Part shown: piece by piece, positions 1 to 8,854 of the stretch
Numbering within the stretch: the first letter of the stretch is position 1
Layout: every line of letters starts with the position of its first letter
NCBI GenBank assembly: GCA_035328465.1
Contig: DAOLIQ010000003.1
Span: forward strand, 1 to 64,000
DNA length: 64,000 nt
Origin: JADJEI01 sp035328465
GTDB lineage: Bacteria > Bacteroidota > Ignavibacteria > Ignavibacteriales > Ignavibacteriaceae
Reading direction: 5' to 3'
Notes under the pieces: generated by a model
Databases searched by the model: none
Seen by the model: only the letters and a program-made list of their open reading frames with translations
What the model was told of the DNA's origin: nothing
Program-made: the position numbers and the translations under genes

Positions 1-42
1 ACATTAGTGATTTGATTGAATGTGTGGATTAGCGTTGAAAAT

Positions 43-94
43 AAAAAAGGCAGCTTCCGTTTCCGTTAGTTAACGGATAACAGATTGGGCTGCC
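43..94 (-). terminator. Rho-independent terminator after the cytochrome c gene
   Basis: Read on the minus strand, GGCAGC and GCTGCC pair around a loop region that itself contains a second small stem (CCGTT/AACGG), and the outer stem is followed directly by a run of six T. It starts about 20 bases beyond the cytochrome stop codon, the expected place for its terminator. The long inner segment is unusual for a plain terminator. Confidence 0.6.
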
Positions 95-116
95 GTAACC
101 TTTTGCTAAACTTATA

Positions 117-539
117 CTATCGTGTCAACAAGTAGTCAACAATTTTTCCTAAATCTTTTACGTTTTTATTTCCAAAGGAGGGCATCATCTGGTTTGTATA
201 TTGCTTGCGGTATTCCTTAAATCTATCAGAACTCATAAATGAATTCGGGTTGCGTAAATAGTTTATAAGATTATCTCTGCCCCAAAATTGTGTTAAGTTT
301 TTTAAAGGGGGTCCTAATTTCGTACCTGCAAGATCTGCTCCATGACAATTAACACAGCCAAATGAGCCAAGTAATTCTTCCCCTGAAAGTTCTTTGGAAG
401 ATGTTGTTTGCTGCTGCTGCATCATTGGGCCCATTCCGGAAATAGGCTCTGGTTCATCTTTTTTTACAGCACGCTGGAGCACAAATAAAAGTAAAAATAG
501 TCCTAAAAAAGCAGCGACCCAAATCTGGGGTTTAGTCAT
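117..539 (-). CDS. Membrane-anchored monohaem cytochrome c
   Basis: A 140-residue c-type cytochrome. An N-terminal hydrophobic helix (about residues 6-22) with no obvious cleavage site anchors it in the inner membrane, with a Met/Gln-rich linker up to about residue 50. The haem site CVNCH is at residues 62-66, and the likely distal ligand is a Met in the MMP stretch near residue 119. Such proteins carry electrons between periplasmic dehydrogenases or the bc complex and a terminal oxidase; the partner is not in the window. It lies 23 bases after the SIMPL gene on the same strand and probably shares its transcript. The family call is firm, the physiological partner unknown. Confidence 0.88.
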   Translation of the reverse strand: MTKPQIWVAAFLGLFLLLFVLQRAVKKDEPEPISGMGPMMQQQQTTSSKELSGEELLGSFGCVNCHGADLAGTKLGPPLKNLTQFWGRDNLINYLRNPNSFMSSDRFKEYRKQYTNQMMPSFGNKNVKDLGKIVDYLLTR

Positions 540-562
540 AAAAATATTCCCTAATTATTAAA

Positions 563-1294
563 TTATTTTATTTCGAATGATGCGTTAACTACGGCGGTAA
601 TTTCTTTCTCAATAGAACTGAGATCATTAACACCGTAATCGGAAACTTCGTTTGAAAGTCTCGGGGTAATCTGAAGCACACCCATCCTTGCATTTCGCAT
701 TGGTCCGAGATCACGATCTGTAGCTTCGGCAATTTTTTGTGCGCGCACCATTGCATCCTTGGCGGCGGCAGCTTGTATTTCAATTTTCAGTTCGGCAATT
801 TTTGTGTAGTGATATTCAGGCATTTCAACTGTGAAGCTTACCCCCTGCTCAACAAGTGAAGTAATATCAAGTGAAATATCTTTTATCTTATTCACATCGG
901 TTGACTGAATTTCAATTCTCTGATTATAAACATAACCAATCACATTTCCGGTTTGGTAGCCGTTAGAATTCAATTCATAAACAGGATAACTGTTGATAGT
1001 AAAAAATTCTATTTTATCTTGTGGAAATCCTTTACGTCCGAGATAAGAGATTACAATCGGTTTCTGACGATTCAATTCTTTATATGCGGCGTCTGCCGAG
1101 AATGACTGTACGGAAATTGTTCCGCGCAAAACTCCAAGATCAGACGTGATATATTTTTTTGCAGAACCTGTTACGGTAATTGTCTGATTTGCTGTTTGAT
1201 TCGAGCGCCATGCGGTAGTAAAAATAATGACACCAATGATGAAACATATTCCTATTATCCCAAAAGGGATCAGAAGATGATTTTTATTTTCCAT
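563..1294 (-). CDS. SIMPL domain (DUF541) membrane-anchored protein
   Basis: A 243-residue protein with one N-terminal transmembrane helix (about residues 8-28) followed by a SIMPL/DUF541 domain. It shows the family hallmarks: an ITVTGSAKKYI strand directly after the anchor, an RGTISVQS strand, and a C-terminal ITAVVNASFEIK strand. Family members (E. coli YggE, mouse SIMPL) are periplasmic or secreted, form oligomers and are linked loosely to stress resistance; no reaction is known. No clear Shine-Dalgarno precedes the ATG, which is common in Bacteroidota. A candidate promoter lies at 1330-1360. Confidence 0.85.
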   Translation of the reverse strand: MENKNHLLIPFGIIGICFIIGVIIFTTAWRSNQTANQTITVTGSAKKYITSDLGVLRGTISVQSFSADAAYKELNRQKPIVISYLGRKGFPQDKIEFFTINSYPVYELNSNGYQTGNVIGYVYNQRIEIQSTDVNKIKDISLDITSLVEQGVSFTVEMPEYHYTKIAELKIEIQAAAAKDAMVRAQKIAEATDRDLGPMRNARMGVLQITPRLSNEVSDYGVNDLSSIEKEITAVVNASFEIK

Positions 1295-1329
1295 AAATTT
1301 TATTCTAAATATTTAAATGAATCTCAATT

Positions 1330-1360
1330 GAAACTTATTAAAATACTGATGTTTTAACAA
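1330..1360 (-). promoter_or_regulatory. Candidate Bacteroidota-type promoter for the SIMPL gene
   Basis: On the minus strand TTG is followed after exactly 20 bases by TAAGTTTC, one base off the Bacteroidota -7 consensus TAnnTTTG with -33 TTG. It ends 36 bases before the SIMPL start codon. It has the same spacing and nearly the same -7 box as the better match upstream of rimP. Confidence 0.4.
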
Positions 1361-1461
1361 GACATTTTGAGATTGCGATGATGATTAATAATAGCAGTTA
1401 AAATGTATAATTCAATTTATGATTCCATATATTAACTATTAAAATGATTTGAAAAACTGAA

Positions 1462-3537
1462 ATGCAAAAAAAAGCAAACAAACTAATAAATGAAAAGAGT
1501 CCTTATTTACTCCAGCATGCTTACAACCCTGTAAACTGGTATCCCTGGGGTGATGAAGCATTTGAAAAAGCTAAGCGTGAAGACAAACCTATTTTTCTTT
1601 CGATTGGTTATTCGACATGTCATTGGTGCCACGTTATGGAAAAAGAATCTTTTGAAGATGAAGAAGTTGCAGCTAAGATAAATGATAATTTCATTCCAAT
1701 AAAAGTTGATCGGGAAGAACGCCCTGACATCGATGGAATTTATATGTCCGTTACACAAATGATGACAGGCGGGGGAGGCTGGCCAATGACTGTGATTATG
1801 ACTCCCGATAAAAAACCGTTCTTTGCAGGGACTTATTTCCCGAAACATCAGAAATATAATCGTATTGGATTGATGGAATTGATTCCCCGTTTGAATGATG
1901 TTTGGAAAAATAAAAGAGATGAAATAATTAAAGCAGCGGAGGATATAATTCATTCACTTCAAACTCCTGCTCAGCAAAATCAAATCAATCAACTTAGTTT
2001 AGAGACGCTCGACAAAGCATATAACGAATTGCGTAAAAGATTCGACGGCACAAACGGAGGTTTCGGTAGTCAGCCGAAATTTCCATCCCCCCACAATTTT
2101 CTCTTTCTCCTTCGATATTGGAAAAGGAAAAATGAACCGGAAGCTTTGTTAATGGTTGAAAAAACTTTGACCGAAATGAGGAAGGGGGGAATTTACGATC
2201 ATATTGGCTTCGGGTTTGCCCGTTACTCAACGGATGAGAGATGGCTTGTCCCTCATTTTGAAAAAATGCTATACGATCAGGCTTTACTTGTAATTGCCTA
2301 TTCAGAAACTTATCTGGCGACAAAAAATGATTTCTATAAACAAACTGCTGAAGAAATTCTAGAATATGTTTTAAGAGATATGACTCATCCTGAAGGAGGA
2401 TTTTTTTCTGCTGAAGATGCTGACAGCGAAGGTGAAGAAGGTAAGTTCTATTTGTGGACTGAAAAAGAAATTGATAATCTCTTTAATAAAGAAGATGCGG
2501 CGTTTGCCAAAAAATTATTCAATACAAGTCCTGATGGGAATTGGATTGACCAGATGAGCAGCAATCATGATGGCTCAAACATTTTTCACCTCACTAAAAC
2601 TTTGGACGAACTCGCTTCAGAATTTCACTTGCCTTTATCTGAATTTCAGATACGATTTAATTTAATTAGAAAAACACTATTTGACTTTCGTGAACAGAGA
2701 ATTCATCCGCACAAAGATGATAAAATTTTGACGGATTGGAATGCATTAATGATTTCTGCATTTGCAAAAACTTATCAGGTTACTTTCAACAAAAAATTTC
2801 TGATTGCTGCCGAGAATGCAGCAAAGTTTATTCAAAAAAATCTTACTGATAAGAAAGGATTTTTGCTTCATCGATACCGTGAGGGCGAAGCAGCAATACC
2901 AGCTTATATTGATGACTACACTTTTCTAATTCAGGCATATTTGGATTTGTACGAAGCCAGCTTTAATTCAGAATATATTTTGCAGGCACTAAAACTTAAT
3001 CAGGATATGCTTGAACATTTTGAAGATGAAACTAACGGGGGGTTCTATTTTACTTCCGATCTTAATGAAAACCTGCCTCTACGGCAAAAAGAAATTTATG
3101 ATGGCGCAGTACCATCCGGTAATTCTATTGCATTATTGAATTTACTAAAGCTGCATAAAATCACAAATGAATCATCACTTGAATTGAAGGCACAGAAGTT
3201 GGTTGATTATTTCTCTAATCTGATTTATCAGCATCCTTCAGCCTATACTCAATTTTTATGCGGGATTGATTTTGCGTTTGGTCCTTTGCAGGAGATAATA
3301 ATTACCACCGAGTCAGTTGGTTCTGCAAAAGATTTTATTAGTGTGATAAGGAATAATTACAGTCCAAATAAAATATTTTTACTTCTCGATAAAAAAGAAA
3401 AAGTCCTTGCGAGTGTTTCTCCTTATCTTAAAAATTATAAAATAATAAAGAATAAAACCGCAGTTTATATTTGTCAAAATTTAACATGTCTTGAGCCGGT
3501 TTTTACCACCGCCGAATTAAAGCAGATATACGAATAA
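1462..3537 (+). CDS. Thioredoxin-domain protein, YyaL / SPATA20 family (DUF255)
   Basis: A 691-residue cytosolic protein of the YyaL/spermatogenesis-associated 20 family. Residues 1-165 form the DUF255 thioredoxin-like domain with the family signature NKLINEKSPYLLQHA at the start and the redox motif CHWC at 53-56. The rest is an alpha/alpha-toroid resembling N-acylglucosamine 2-epimerase, with the typical DEKILTDWN-like segment (here DDKILTDWNALM) and GGFYFTSD. Length matches the family. No biochemical role is firmly established; a redox-linked sugar-processing function is inference. It is divergent from the SIMPL gene and appears monocistronic. Confidence 0.9.
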   Translation: MQKKANKLINEKSPYLLQHAYNPVNWYPWGDEAFEKAKREDKPIFLSIGYSTCHWCHVMEKESFEDEEVAAKINDNFIPIKVDREERPDIDGIYMSVTQMMTGGGGWPMTVIMTPDKKPFFAGTYFPKHQKYNRIGLMELIPRLNDVWKNKRDEIIKAAEDIIHSLQTPAQQNQINQLSLETLDKAYNELRKRFDGTNGGFGSQPKFPSPHNFLFLLRYWKRKNEPEALLMVEKTLTEMRKGGIYDHIGFGFARYSTDERWLVPHFEKMLYDQALLVIAYSETYLATKNDFYKQTAEEILEYVLRDMTHPEGGFFSAEDADSEGEEGKFYLWTEKEIDNLFNKEDAAFAKKLFNTSPDGNWIDQMSSNHDGSNIFHLTKTLDELASEFHLPLSEFQIRFNLIRKTLFDFREQRIHPHKDDKILTDWNALMISAFAKTYQVTFNKKFLIAAENAAKFIQKNLTDKKGFLLHRYREGEAAIPAYIDDYTFLIQAYLDLYEASFNSEYILQALKLNQDMLEHFEDETNGGFYFTSDLNENLPLRQKEIYDGAVPSGNSIALLNLLKLHKITNESSLELKAQKLVDYFSNLIYQHPSAYTQFLCGIDFAFGPLQEIIITTESVGSAKDFISVIRNNYSPNKIFLLLDKKEKVLASVSPYLKNYKIIKNKTAVYICQNLTCLEPVFTTAELKQIYE

Positions 3538-3606
3538 TTCCTATGGACATTCTCGTGCAATCACATTAACTTGCCTATGTTACTAAACCAATATTTATTT
3601 TAGATC

Positions 3607-5205
3607 GTGGAAAAAGATAATAAGTTAGTTCGATCATTACTCTTTGATGCCAGGCAGGGTAATAATTCAGCCTTCGAACAACTGTACAAGATGAACTCCG
3701 ATCATATTTACACACTGGTGCTTCGATTAACTTCTTCTCTAACACTTGCAGAAAAAATCACTAAAGATGTTTTCCTGGAAACTTGGCTGCACATAAGTTC
3801 AGTTCGGGTGGATACTTCATTCAATGGATGGTTGATTGGAATATCCGTATTCAAAATACTTGAATTATTTAGAAGCGGAGAGTTAGAAAATATTCCAAAG
3901 ATTGAACCCGGTGAGATTATTCCATCCATAGAAAAGCTTTCAGAAACGTATAGCAAAATTGAATATGCAATTCTTACATCAGTAAATGAAGAAGAGCGTA
4001 TCGCGTTTGTACTTCATTATCTTGAAAAATACTCTCTTCAAGAGAGCTCTGATTTATTAGGGGTTACCCATGATAAATTTCAACAATTATTGAACTCCGC
4101 AGTATTAAAGATTCTTCAGGCAACTAATTTTGAAAAAGGTGATGAAGCTTTTCTGGACCTAATAAGTAAAATAAATTACAAGCTTCACCCGGCAACGGAA
4201 ATTTGGAAGCAAGTCTCGGATGAAATGGTCCATTATAAGTCTGTTAGGCAAAATACCCTGGTGGAGAAAATAGAAGCAGAGCGTTTAGTCCGTGCAGAAG
4301 AGTATGAAAAAGATAAACAATCGCTTCGTGAAGAACTTGAGAAAGAGGAAAAGAGATTATTAGAACGAAAGAAAAAGCAATCGGAAAGAATTCGGAGACC
4401 ACAAAAATTCCGCCCTTTTTTAATTGCAGCAGTTTTATTTTTTTTAGTTCCGATTGCATATTATTTTTTATCCATGCAAGTCAAATGGTCAATTTCAATT
4501 GTCAGTGGCACTCCGAAATTAAATTCTACTTCGTTACAGGGGACTGAATCTTTTGGCAAAGGTGATTTGCTGGTAAATAACTCGGTGAGTGAGGCGAGTT
4601 TATTTATTTCCGACATTGGCTCAATTTTTATTAAACCAAATACAAAAATTAAAAGAATTGAAAACGATGAGTTGTTCTTATTACAAGGCACAATTTCAGT
4701 TATGCGCACCGAAGCAGAAAGATTTTTCAGTGTTAAAACTTCTTCGGTACTAATAAAAGATTTTTATCTTAACGGTGATTATAAATTAGATTCAGACGAA
4801 ATTGGCGGTGGTTCAATTGAATGTGACTATAGTTGGGTTATCCTGGTAAAAGACAATTTTGAAATGATTGTGCCTTCAAAATATAAATGTGAATGGCAAA
4901 AGGAAAAAATAGGATTACCTTATTCTGTTTCAGCATCAGACGAATTTAAGAAGGCAATCGCGGGTTTCGATGCCGATAAAAATGATGAAAAAATGTTTGA
5001 TAAAATCATAAGTTTAAGCCAAAAAAGTGATGCCCCAACCTTATGGAATTTATTGAAAATTGTTAGACCCGATTCAAGAATAATTGTAGTTAACAAATTG
5101 AATGAGCTTGTTCCTTTTCCCCCAGGTGTTAATCAAAATGGATTGATTGATTTAGAACCTAAAATGATGCAGCTTTATTTAAACGAAATAGAATTTCGTT
5201 ATTAA
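3607..5205 (+). CDS. Sigma-factor-like region fused to a transmembrane FecR-like domain
   Basis: A 532-residue protein starting at GTG. Residues about 7-90 resemble ECF sigma region 2 (ARQGNNSAFEQLYKMN, then DVFLETW) and about 115-170 resemble region 4 (NEEERIAFVLHYLEKYSLQESSDLLGV). The usual GTVKSRL DNA-recognition stretch is replaced by THDKFQQLL. Then come a segment resembling an anti-sigma N-terminus (176-215), a highly charged probable coiled coil (220-265), one transmembrane helix (269-289) and a beta-rich FecR-like periplasmic region (about 295-385). The 3' end meets lpdA convergently with four bases between. It looks like an ECF/FecR signalling pair collapsed into one chain, with the DNA-reading helix probably degenerate. 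No close family recognised; function unknown. Confidence 0.75.
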   Translation: MEKDNKLVRSLLFDARQGNNSAFEQLYKMNSDHIYTLVLRLTSSLTLAEKITKDVFLETWLHISSVRVDTSFNGWLIGISVFKILELFRSGELENIPKIEPGEIIPSIEKLSETYSKIEYAILTSVNEEERIAFVLHYLEKYSLQESSDLLGVTHDKFQQLLNSAVLKILQATNFEKGDEAFLDLISKINYKLHPATEIWKQVSDEMVHYKSVRQNTLVEKIEAERLVRAEEYEKDKQSLREELEKEEKRLLERKKKQSERIRRPQKFRPFLIAAVLFFLVPIAYYFLSMQVKWSISIVSGTPKLNSTSLQGTESFGKGDLLVNNSVSEASLFISDIGSIFIKPNTKIKRIENDELFLLQGTISVMRTEAERFFSVKTSSVLIKDFYLNGDYKLDSDEIGGGSIECDYSWVILVKDNFEMIVPSKYKCEWQKEKIGLPYSVSASDEFKKAIAGFDADKNDEKMFDKIISLSQKSDAPTLWNLLKIVRPDSRIIVVNKLNELVPFPPGVNQNGLIDLEPKMMQLYLNEIEFRY

Positions 5206-5209
5206 TAAC

Positions 5210-6625
5210 TTATCTCTTCGGTTTATAAAAATGCGAACTCTGCCCAAAGAAAACTTCTGCTGCATCCATAATTGTTTCGGATAAAGTTGGATGAGGATGA
5301 ATTGTTAATTTCAAATCTGTAACATTGGCTCCCATTTCGATTGCAAGTACTCCTTCTGCAATTAACTCACCGGCACCGGGACCGCAGATTCCAACTCCAA
5401 GTATTCTTTGCGTATCTGGATTAATAATTAATTTTGTTACCCCATCATTTCTATCAAGCGTAACAGCTCTGCCGCTTGCTGCCCAGGGGAATTTTGCAAC
5501 TTCGTGTTTTATTCCTTCTTTCTTTGCCTGCTCTTCTGTAATTCCTGCCCATGCAATTTCAGGATCAGTAAATACAACAGCGGGAATTGCGAGTGGCTCA
5601 AATGTAACTTTGTGTCCTGCAATTACTTCAACAGCAACTCTGCCCTCGTGCGAAGCTTTGTGTGCAAGCATTGGTTCGCCGGCAATATCACCAATAGCAA
5701 AAATATTTGGATCAGTTGTGCGTAGTTGTTTGTCAACTTTTATCCAGCCTCTATCAGTAAGAGTAACTTTTGTATTCTCTAATCCAAGTCCACGTGTTTC
5801 TGGTTTTCTTCCGATGGACATCAAGACATAATCATAAACTTTATCAGCAACATTTCCTTTATCATCTTGTATCTTAACAGAGATTCCATTGATTGCTTCT
5901 CGCATTTCCAGAACTTTGCTGTTAAGCATTACTTCAGCAAAAGATTTTTTTATGCGAATTGAAAGATAATTTACAAGATCACGATCAGCGCCAGGTAACA
6001 ATCCTGGCATCATTTCAACAACAGATACTTTTGTTCCGAGTGCCTGATAAACTGAACCAAGCTCTAATCCTATGTATCCGCCGCCAACAACTAGAAGTGA
6101 TTTTGGAATTTCAGGTAAATCAAGAGCTGATGTTGAGTTGAGTAATCTTTTAGATTTAATATTTAGTGATGGAATTGTGGTTATTACAGAACCAGTTGCA
6201 ATGATAGCTTTTTCAAAGGTGTGTTCAATTGTTTCTCCATCAACTTTTTCAATCTTTAAAGTTGATGAGTTAACGAAACTCGCTCTGCCTTGAATGAAAT
6301 TTATTTTTCTCTGCTTAGATATTTGTCCGAGTCCACTAGTAAGTTTTGTTACCACATTGTTTTTAAAATCACGTAGTTTGTTTATGTCAATCTTTGGAGC
6401 TCCGAATTCAATTCCCCAATTCTTTGCTTCTTCAGCTTCGTGGATCAACTTTGCAACATGAAGCAATGCTTTTGATGGAATACATCCACGGTAAAGACAA
6501 ACACCACCGGGATTTTTATCCAGATCAACAAGTGTTACATCCATACCAAGATCAGCGGCAAGAAATGCAGCTGCATATCCGCCAGGTCCGCCGCCGATAA
6601 CAGTTAATTTAATTTTTTCATTCAT
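5210..6625 (-). CDS. lpdA: Dihydrolipoyl dehydrogenase (E3)
   Basis: A 471-residue flavoprotein that reoxidises the dihydrolipoyl groups of E2 with NAD+. Visible are the FAD-binding GGGPGGYAAA at 10-19, the redox disulfide in GVCLYRGCIPSK (Cys43 and Cys48), the NAD-binding VVGGGYIGLELG, the second FAD motif IFAIGDIAGEPMLAHKA, and the catalytic HPHPTLSE near the C-terminus (His445). The sequence GVCLYRGC differs from the common GTCLNVGC but occurs in dedicated PDH E3 enzymes. It is the last gene of the E1-E2-E3 operon, about 100 bases after aceF across a long hairpin. Confidence 0.95.
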   Translation of the reverse strand: MNEKIKLTVIGGGPGGYAAAFLAADLGMDVTLVDLDKNPGGVCLYRGCIPSKALLHVAKLIHEAEEAKNWGIEFGAPKIDINKLRDFKNNVVTKLTSGLGQISKQRKINFIQGRASFVNSSTLKIEKVDGETIEHTFEKAIIATGSVITTIPSLNIKSKRLLNSTSALDLPEIPKSLLVVGGGYIGLELGSVYQALGTKVSVVEMMPGLLPGADRDLVNYLSIRIKKSFAEVMLNSKVLEMREAINGISVKIQDDKGNVADKVYDYVLMSIGRKPETRGLGLENTKVTLTDRGWIKVDKQLRTTDPNIFAIGDIAGEPMLAHKASHEGRVAVEVIAGHKVTFEPLAIPAVVFTDPEIAWAGITEEQAKKEGIKHEVAKFPWAASGRAVTLDRNDGVTKLIINPDTQRILGVGICGPGAGELIAEGVLAIEMGANVTDLKLTIHPHPTLSETIMDAAEVFFGQSSHFYKPKR

Positions 6626-6646
6626 AAATAACCTTAAAACAATGGG

Positions 6647-6717
6647 ACACTGAGCATTATGATTGCTTATGATTTATTAAGATCATAAAAAATCTTAATT
6701 ATCATAAAAATCAGTGT
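6647..6717. repeat. Long imperfect hairpin between E2 and E3 genes
   Basis: ACACTGA at 6647-6653 pairs with TCAGTGT at 6711-6717. Within it, 6669-6683 pairs with 6692-6705 through about 13 base pairs with one bulge. It fills most of the gap between the aceF stop and lpdA start. There is no T run at the right place, so an intercistronic processing or stability element fits better than a terminator; this is inference. Confidence 0.5.
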
Positions 6718-6724
6718 ACTATTC

Positions 6725-8395
6725 CTACATTAATAATTTTACTGGTTGTTCAAGTGCTTCAACAACAAATCGTAAAAATCTAATTGCATCTGCACCATCA
6801 ATAATTCTGTGATCATACGACAATGATAATGGCAACATAAGTCTTGGTTCAAAAACTCCGTAGCCATTCCAAACCGGTTCTAATGAACCACGAGAAACTC
6901 CAAGTATCGCAACTTCCGGCGAGTTAACAATTGGAGTAAAATATGTTCCGCCGATTCCACCAAGGTTTGAGATTGTGAAACTTCCACCTTGCAAATCATC
7001 CAGTCCGATTTTCTTGTTACGTGCTTTTTCTGCAAGTGCGTTCATATCAACAGAAATTTCTGTCAATGATTTTTTATCCGAATTTTTAATGACGGGAACA
7101 ATCAAACCAAACTCAGTATCAACAGCAACACCAATGTTAAAGTAACTCTTGTAAATAATTTCCTTCTTCTCCATATCAATACTGGAATTGAATTGGGGAA
7201 ATTTCTTTAAGGCTTCAACAATTATCTTAACAAGAATTGCTGTAACTGTTAACTTTACTTCGGAATTTTTATTCAACTCTTTTCTCGTTTTCTCAAGCAA
7301 AGTAATATCAGCTTTATCAAACTGCGTGACGTGCGGAATCGTTGCCCACGCATAGCCAAGATGATCTGCTGTTTTTTTGCGGATATTTGTCATCTCAACT
7401 TTGTTGATCGCACCAAACTTTGTGAAATCAGGAAGCGATTCTGATTTGATATTTAATCCTGTTCCACCACTCTGTGAATAAGACTCGTGTAATTTCTTGG
7501 AGAATGCTTTAACATCATCCATAGAAATTCTGCCGTTCGGTCCTGTACCGGGAACTTTATTAATATCAACGCCAATTTCTCTTGCAATTCTTCTTACAGA
7601 TGGAGCGGCAGGTGCGGCGCCTTTTAATATCGGCGGCTGATTATCTGTTTCCATTAACTGGATTGATGGTAGCTCACCAGTTGGTGTTGTAATTTTTTCT
7701 TCTTTAGTTTCAGCTTTTGGCGATTCTAAAATTTCATCTTTTTTTACTTCAATCGGTTTTGATTCTACAGAAGCAGCCGATCCAGTCTCAACTTTAATTA
7801 CAACATCCCCAACTTTTGCTTTGCTGCCGGCCTTTACTAAAACTTCAACAACTTTTCCCGCAACGGTAGTTGGAACTTCTATTGTTGCTTTGTCTGTTTC
7901 TATCTCAAGTATTGCCTGGTCAACTTCGATCACATCACCAACCTTTACCAACACGTTTAGAACATCTGCAGCCTCTATATTTTCTCCTAGATCGGGTAAA
8001 TGAAAATCTACGATTTCTTTTTTGCCGGTTGATTTGGTTGATGGCGCTGCTTTGTATTCAACTTCAGGTTCTGATTTTACTTCTGTGGGTTTATTTCCTT
8101 GTTTTTGTTCTGACTTACTCTCACTTTTAATCTCAGGCTTGCTTTCTGCTGGACTTCCGCCTTCATCTACAACCATTACCACAGAACCAACTTTTACTTT
8201 ATCGCCAGACTTAACTAACAATTTGGTAATCGTTCCTTCGACAGTTGAAGGAACTTCAATTGTAGCTTTGTCAGTTTCAATTTCAATAATTGCCTGATCT
8301 TTTTTAACTGTGTCGCCTTCCTTAACAAGAACATTTGCTACATCAGCAGCTTCTATGTTCTCGCCAAGTTCCGGTAATTTAAATTCTGTTGCCAT
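6725..8395 (-). CDS. aceF: Pyruvate dehydrogenase E2, dihydrolipoyl acetyltransferase
   Basis: A 556-residue E2 core subunit that moves the acetyl group from lipoyl-lysine to CoA. Two lipoyl domains (about 1-77 and 130-205) each hold the lipoylated lysine in ETDKATIEVP. A peripheral subunit-binding domain follows (APSVRRIAREIGVDINKVPGTG, about 275-310), then the catalytic domain with the SYDHRIIDGADA active site near the C-terminus. Linkers are rich in Lys, Glu, Ser and Pro. I chose the ATG at 8395 because it begins MATEFKLPELGENI, the usual lipoyl-domain start, and has AGGAT about five bases upstream; the frame stays open 13 codons further. It is co-directional with E1 upstream and E3 downstream. 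Confidence 0.95.
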   Translation of the reverse strand: MATEFKLPELGENIEAADVANVLVKEGDTVKKDQAIIEIETDKATIEVPSTVEGTITKLLVKSGDKVKVGSVVMVVDEGGSPAESKPEIKSESKSEQKQGNKPTEVKSEPEVEYKAAPSTKSTGKKEIVDFHLPDLGENIEAADVLNVLVKVGDVIEVDQAILEIETDKATIEVPTTVAGKVVEVLVKAGSKAKVGDVVIKVETGSAASVESKPIEVKKDEILESPKAETKEEKITTPTGELPSIQLMETDNQPPILKGAAPAAPSVRRIAREIGVDINKVPGTGPNGRISMDDVKAFSKKLHESYSQSGGTGLNIKSESLPDFTKFGAINKVEMTNIRKKTADHLGYAWATIPHVTQFDKADITLLEKTRKELNKNSEVKLTVTAILVKIIVEALKKFPQFNSSIDMEKKEIIYKSYFNIGVAVDTEFGLIVPVIKNSDKKSLTEISVDMNALAEKARNKKIGLDDLQGGSFTISNLGGIGGTYFTPIVNSPEVAILGVSRGSLEPVWNGYGVFEPRLMLPLSLSYDHRIIDGADAIRFLRFVVEALEQPVKLLM

Positions 8396-8441
8396 TATAA
8401 AATCCTGATTTTCTTTCCGGGTTTCTTTACTCAAAAAGTTA

Positions 8442-8482
8442 TTACACTGAGAACCACTGAGTTTTCACAGAGAACCACGGAG
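8442..8482 (+). repeat. Left 41-bp inverted repeat of the GxxExxY cassette
   Basis: It begins TTACACTGAG and consists of CACnGAG heptamers (CACTGAG, CACTGAG, CACAGAG, CACGGAG) separated by short spacers. It ends at the base before the GxxExxY stop codon (8483-8485 on the minus strand). It is the inverted counterpart of 8855-8895, identical at 31 of 41 positions by hand alignment, with the mismatches mainly at the variable base of each heptamer and in the central spacer. Confidence 0.85.
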
Positions 8483-8854
8483 TTATAAAATGTATCTTTT
8501 TATTCCGTCTTTTAATCTTAAAACATTAAAGTTGATAAGTAATCCGAGTTTCTTGTCTGCAAATTTTAAATAAGTAAGTATTTGCGCTTCATGTACTGGA
8601 TTAAATTCATCAACCGTTTTTAATTCAATTACAATTTTATCTTCAACTATTAGATCAGCACGATAACCACAGTCAAGCTTTATCTCTTTATAAACTACTG
8701 GAATTGCTTTTTGTTTTTCAACTTTTAATCGAGCTTTCTGCAATTCATAATACAAACATTCTTCGTAAGCTGATTCTAATAATTCGGGTCCCAATACTTT
8801 ATGAACATCAATTGCACAACCAATAATTACTTTAGTAATATCTTCAAATAACAT
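8483..8854 (-). CDS. GxxExxY family protein (PDDEXK_3-like)
   Basis: A 123-residue protein of the GxxExxY family, which belongs to the PD-(D/E)XK nuclease-like clan. The name-giving motif is GPELLESAYEECL (G, E and Y spaced as expected, about residues 22-34). The nuclease-like core shows GYRADLIVEDKIVIELKTVD, containing the D and ExK of the fold. The family is common in Bacteroidota, Chlorobi, Planctomycetes and Cyanobacteria; no function is established. It sits inside the PDH operon between E1 and E2, and 41-bp inverted repeats abut both its start and stop codons. No ordinary Shine-Dalgarno is visible; the repeat supplies CCACCGAG before the ATG. Insertion as a small mobile unit is inferred. 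Confidence 0.9.
   Translation of the reverse strand: MLFEDITKVIIGCAIDVHKVLGPELLESAYEECLYYELQKARLKVEKQKAIPVVYKEIKLDCGYRADLIVEDKIVIELKTVDEFNPVHEAQILTYLKFADKKLGLLINFNVLRLKDGIKRYIL

Noticed and set aside
5325..5831. 168-codon frame opposite lpdA
   Set aside because: It is fully antisense to a strongly conserved E3 gene, and its Ser/Pro/Ala composition reflects the reverse of that coding sequence.
7780..8395. Two similar DNA segments about 390 bases apart
   Set aside because: They encode the two lipoyl domains of E2 and need no mobile-element explanation.
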